From CBDFLD01 sp965249005 (GTDB lineage Bacteria > Acidobacteriota > UBA6911), in assembly GCA_965249005.1 (NCBI GenBank), contig CBDFLD010000014.1, forward strand, positions 186,001 to 250,000: a stretch of DNA of 64,000 nt. The letters run 5' to 3'. The notes below the pieces were generated by a model. It did no database searches. It had not been told where the DNA came from and saw nothing but the letters and a program-made list of their open reading frames with translations. Position numbers and translations under genes: made by a program. This document shows, one piece after another, positions 61,670-64,000 of the stretch (within the stretch, counting starts at the first letter, position 1; every line of letters begins with the position of its first letter).

Positions 61670-62020
61670 CCCTTCTGAGTCCCATCCGCTTTTCATTCGA
61701 ACGTTTCGAGTACCAACAAACCGCTCTGCGGTTCCCGAAGGTCGGCTGCACGCCTGGCGGAAGCCGCCGGCATTTTCCGACAATTCGATAAGCATGAAGG
61801 TTTCCGGGTCGATAGAGCTAACGGGACAGCCAAGCTGTGGCGATGTTTCTAGCGCGAGGGAAACCATTTAGCCATCTAAGTCATGCCTGGCTGTCCTGCC
61901 CTCCTACGTACGCTAATCCCGGCGCCCAGAAAAACATCTTCTCCTCTGCATTTTACTGTCCTTCGAAGTTCGGCGGCGATGCGCCATCCCTCGCTCCCAA
62001 TGCGGCGATTCCCCAGAGCG
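61670..62020. other. Gene-free stretch
   Basis: No ORF here has convincing composition or a ribosome site. No RNA or repeat was recognised. It separates a plus-strand gene from the end of a minus-strand gene. Confidence 0.5.
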
Positions 62021-62998
62021 TCACGCGCCCGACGGCTTGCGGGCTACCATCAGGCCGGTTATTCCGGGGATGAGATCTTGCGTCCGTATGTCGGCAAACC
62101 CTCTCGCGACCAGAATGCTGCGCAGTTTGCCGGGAGTCAGGGATGAGGCCTCGGGGTTGAGCGAGAGCGCCACGAACCAGAGAGCGGCCAGGGTCGGACC
62201 GGTCCGATCGTCTGCGACCATGAAGTCATGGATGATGATTTTTCCTCCTGGTTCGAGTGCGCTCGCCGGCACGGCAGACAACAGATACGACATGAGGACG
62301 ACGTCGCACCCTCGGGGCCATGCAATCTCCAGCGCGTTTCCCTCAATGTAGTCGATGCGAGATTCCAGGCCGGCTTCGGCAACAAACGTCCGCGCACTCT
62401 CAATCACGCTGGGAAAGTCCAAGATGGTGGACCTCACGTCGGGGTGCCGCTGACAGATTTTGATGCTGAAGGCTCCGCTTCCGCCTGCGACATCGAGTAG
62501 GCTCCGGCAGCCCTGAAAGCTGATGGACTTCGCCAATACGTGAGCTGGGCCGAGAGAGCCGGAATGCTGCGCGCGACTGAAATGTTCGGCTTCTTCTTTG
62601 TCGTTCTCGACCAGTTCATACAGAGAGCTCGTTTTCTTTCCTGCCAGGGATGCGTCCAGCTGCTCGAGCAGTGGGTAAACCTGACGGTCGATCTGAAATC
62701 GGTAGTAGTCGCCGAAGTATTGGGGCGCGCCGCGCACAAGGTAGGAAGCACTGCCGGCAGCGTTGGAGTACGCGTTTTTCTCTTTGGTCACGAGCCCGAG
62801 GCTAGTGCACGCCGTAAGGAGCGTGAGAAGTCGATTCGCTTGGATGTGTGTTTGCTGGCTCAGTTCCTCGATCGATTTCGGGCCCGACGCGAGGCGGGTA
62901 AAAAGATCGATGTGAAGAGCAGCAAATAGCACCTTGGACGCCATGAAGCCATAGGCGATTCCCGAAATCTCATGAACGCTCTTTACGGGATGCGTCAT
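62021..62998 (-). CDS. O-methyltransferase (acetylserotonin/hydroxyneurosporene type), possibly with a small deletion
   Basis: A 325-residue protein. Residues 10-90 form the helical dimerisation domain ('GIAYGFMASKVLFAALHIDL'). The SAM site 'SLLDVAGGSGAFSIKICQRH' (near 180) and 'RSTILDFPSVIESARTFV' (near 205) are as in plant-type O-methyltransferases. After 'CDVVLMSYLLSAVP' the sequence jumps to 'SALEPGGKIIIHDF'; relatives have about 12-16 more residues there, so a short in-frame loss is likely. The start at 62998 gives MTHPVKSVHE. Confidence 0.8.
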   Translation of the reverse strand: MTHPVKSVHEISGIAYGFMASKVLFAALHIDLFTRLASGPKSIEELSQQTHIQANRLLTLLTACTSLGLVTKEKNAYSNAAGSASYLVRGAPQYFGDYYRFQIDRQVYPLLEQLDASLAGKKTSSLYELVENDKEEAEHFSRAQHSGSLGPAHVLAKSISFQGCRSLLDVAGGSGAFSIKICQRHPDVRSTILDFPSVIESARTFVAEAGLESRIDYIEGNALEIAWPRGCDVVLMSYLLSAVPASALEPGGKIIIHDFMVADDRTGPTLAALWFVALSLNPEASSLTPGKLRSILVARGFADIRTQDLIPGITGLMVARKPSGA

Positions 62999-63196
62999 TT
63001 CGTCTCCCTGGCCGAGTGGTGCAGCTGACAAAACGGAACCTTGCATGAGCGTACCCGACGCGAACCTTGCGAAGTCGAGCCGCACCCCGACCAATTCGTT
63101 TGCTTTGTAATCGGACCGCGATGGATGCGCGGTCTGATTGACAACTTACCCTTCCGTCTCTATCCTAACCGATCGAACCACACCATCGGTCTGAAG

Positions 63197-63562
63197 ATGA
63201 TCTTTTTGTCATTGGGTGCCATCTTTGCGTTGATCAGCGTCGGGGCAGGCGCATTCGGCGCACATGCGCTGAAAGCGACACTGCCGGCGGATCGGCTGGA
63301 CATCTTCGACACCGCGGCGAAGTACCAGATGTACCATGCTCTTGCCTTGTGCGTCGTCGGTTGGGCCGAGCAGCACTTCGCCCGGGGCAGCTTTGGAGTT
63401 TCGGGCTGGATGTTTGTTGCCGGTATTGTTCTCTTCTCGGGTAGCCTCTACATACTGAGTCTTTCCGGTGTTCGGTGGTGGGGTGCGGTCACCCCGCTGG
63501 GAGGCGTGGCCTTTCTGATCGGCTGGGCAACACTGGCATGGCAGTTCCTCCGGCGACCGTAG
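63197..63562 (+). CDS. DUF423 family membrane protein
   Basis: A 121-residue protein with four hydrophobic helices. The start 'LGAIFALISVGAGAFGAHAL' followed by 'KYQMYHALAL' is the signature of DUF423 proteins (YgdD-like). The C-terminal part has 'GVRWWGAVTPLGGVAFLIGW'. Function is unknown. The start could also be a few codons upstream. Confidence 0.9.
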   Translation: MIFLSLGAIFALISVGAGAFGAHALKATLPADRLDIFDTAAKYQMYHALALCVVGWAEQHFARGSFGVSGWMFVAGIVLFSGSLYILSLSGVRWWGAVTPLGGVAFLIGWATLAWQFLRRP

Positions 63563-63585
63563 AAGGGAAAAAATGGGAGATAGCC

Positions 63586-64000
63586 ATGAGCATTGTGCTG
63601 GTAGTTGCTGGGGTTCTCGTCCTGGGAGCCGTACACGGTGACGCGGCGGCCCGGGAGTTGAAGCAATCGCCCTCCACGGTTGCCGCTGCAGAGAGAGCGG
63701 CGCTGGAGAAACATTTCGAGGACACGATGTCGGGAGCTTCCCTGGTCGGTCAGTTCACGATCGAGGGGCAGAGGCTGAGAGACCCGCAAGAAGAAAGCTA
63801 TCGTGTTTCAAAGATCACGCGCGAGCCAGACGGCCGATGGATGTTCACGGCGCGGATGCGGTTCGGTGACAATGACATCACGCTCCCGATGCCCTTTGTC
63901 GTGGAATGGGCGGGGGATACTCCCGTCATAACGTTGACTGATCAGACAATTGAGGGGGTGGGGACCTTTACCGCCAGGGTCTTGATCTATGGGGATCGTT
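63586..64000 (+). CDS. Secreted hypothetical protein, cut by the window end
   Basis: The first 138 codons of an ORF starting MSIVLVVAGVLVLGAVHGDA, a signal peptide, with GGGAGA upstream. The mature part has 'SGASLVGQFTIEGQ' and 'VSKITREPDGRWMFTARMRF', a beta-rich lipocalin-like appearance. I recognise no family. It continues beyond base 64000. Confidence 0.7.
   Translation, partial: MSIVLVVAGVLVLGAVHGDAAARELKQSPSTVAAAERAALEKHFEDTMSGASLVGQFTIEGQRLRDPQEESYRVSKITREPDGRWMFTARMRFGDNDITLPMPFVVEWAGDTPVITLTDQTIEGVGTFTARVLIYGDR

Noticed and set aside
1..64000. CRISPR arrays or rRNA genes
   Set aside because: No regularly spaced repeats of 25-40 bp and no rRNA-like sequence were seen.

Overview
The window looks like a chromosome segment of a high-GC environmental bacterium, most probably Acidobacteriota. 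The phylum is an inference. It rests on a fragment of a VWFA-type secreted protein, a large Ser/Thr kinase fused to a TPR array, several secreted sulfatases, CehA-like and DUF3604-like metallohydrolases, and Tat-exported enzymes. Broken genes, insertion sequences and phage integration are unusually dense, which suggests recent genome erosion.

Region 1 (1-17982) is the right part of a Siphoviridae-type (HK97-like) prophage, with most genes on the minus strand. From its right edge it runs: replication initiator with iteron-like repeats, DnaC-like loader, a small nuclease, a two-TM (SLATT-like) protein with a polyproline partner, holin-like membrane proteins and a lytic transglycosylase (this part carries a perfect 260-bp tandem duplication), a plus-strand higBA toxin-antitoxin pair, then terminase, portal-MuF fusion, protease, capsid, connector and tail genes. 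The tape measure gene runs off the left edge. The integrase and an intact tRNA are not in the window.

Region 2 (17983-19226) has two copies of the 3' part of a tRNA-Ala(GGC), exactly 1200 bp apart. They look like two attachment scars from successive integrations. Between them lies a frameshifted DUF937 gene.

Region 3 (19401-37271) is host DNA reshaped by transposition. A sulfatase is split by a complete IS1380-family element with a CTAG target duplication. A DUF3604/PHP gene is split by a 5.08-kb unit flanked by TTACT. That unit holds an IS1380-family element plus a methyltransferase, a glycosyltransferase and gene fragments, the pattern expected of ISEcp1-like one-ended transposition. Both host genes read in frame again when the insertion and one target copy are removed on paper. 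A metacaspase-like gene, an esterase and a SnoaL-like gene lie between.

Region 4 (37383-64000) is host DNA. It holds an exported ABC1-type kinase, serA, a GH38-type mannosidase broken by a 16-bp tandem duplication, one deleted and one intact sulfatase, a TolB/CehA-type protein, a D-aminoacylase-type amidohydrolase, two B12-binding-type radical SAM enzymes, a sulfite-oxidase-like protein, a kinase-TPR protein, a cyclase-family protein, an O-methyltransferase and DUF423. The sulfatases, GH38 enzyme and PHP-type hydrolases together suggest breakdown of sulfated glycans or glycoproteins, now partly lost.
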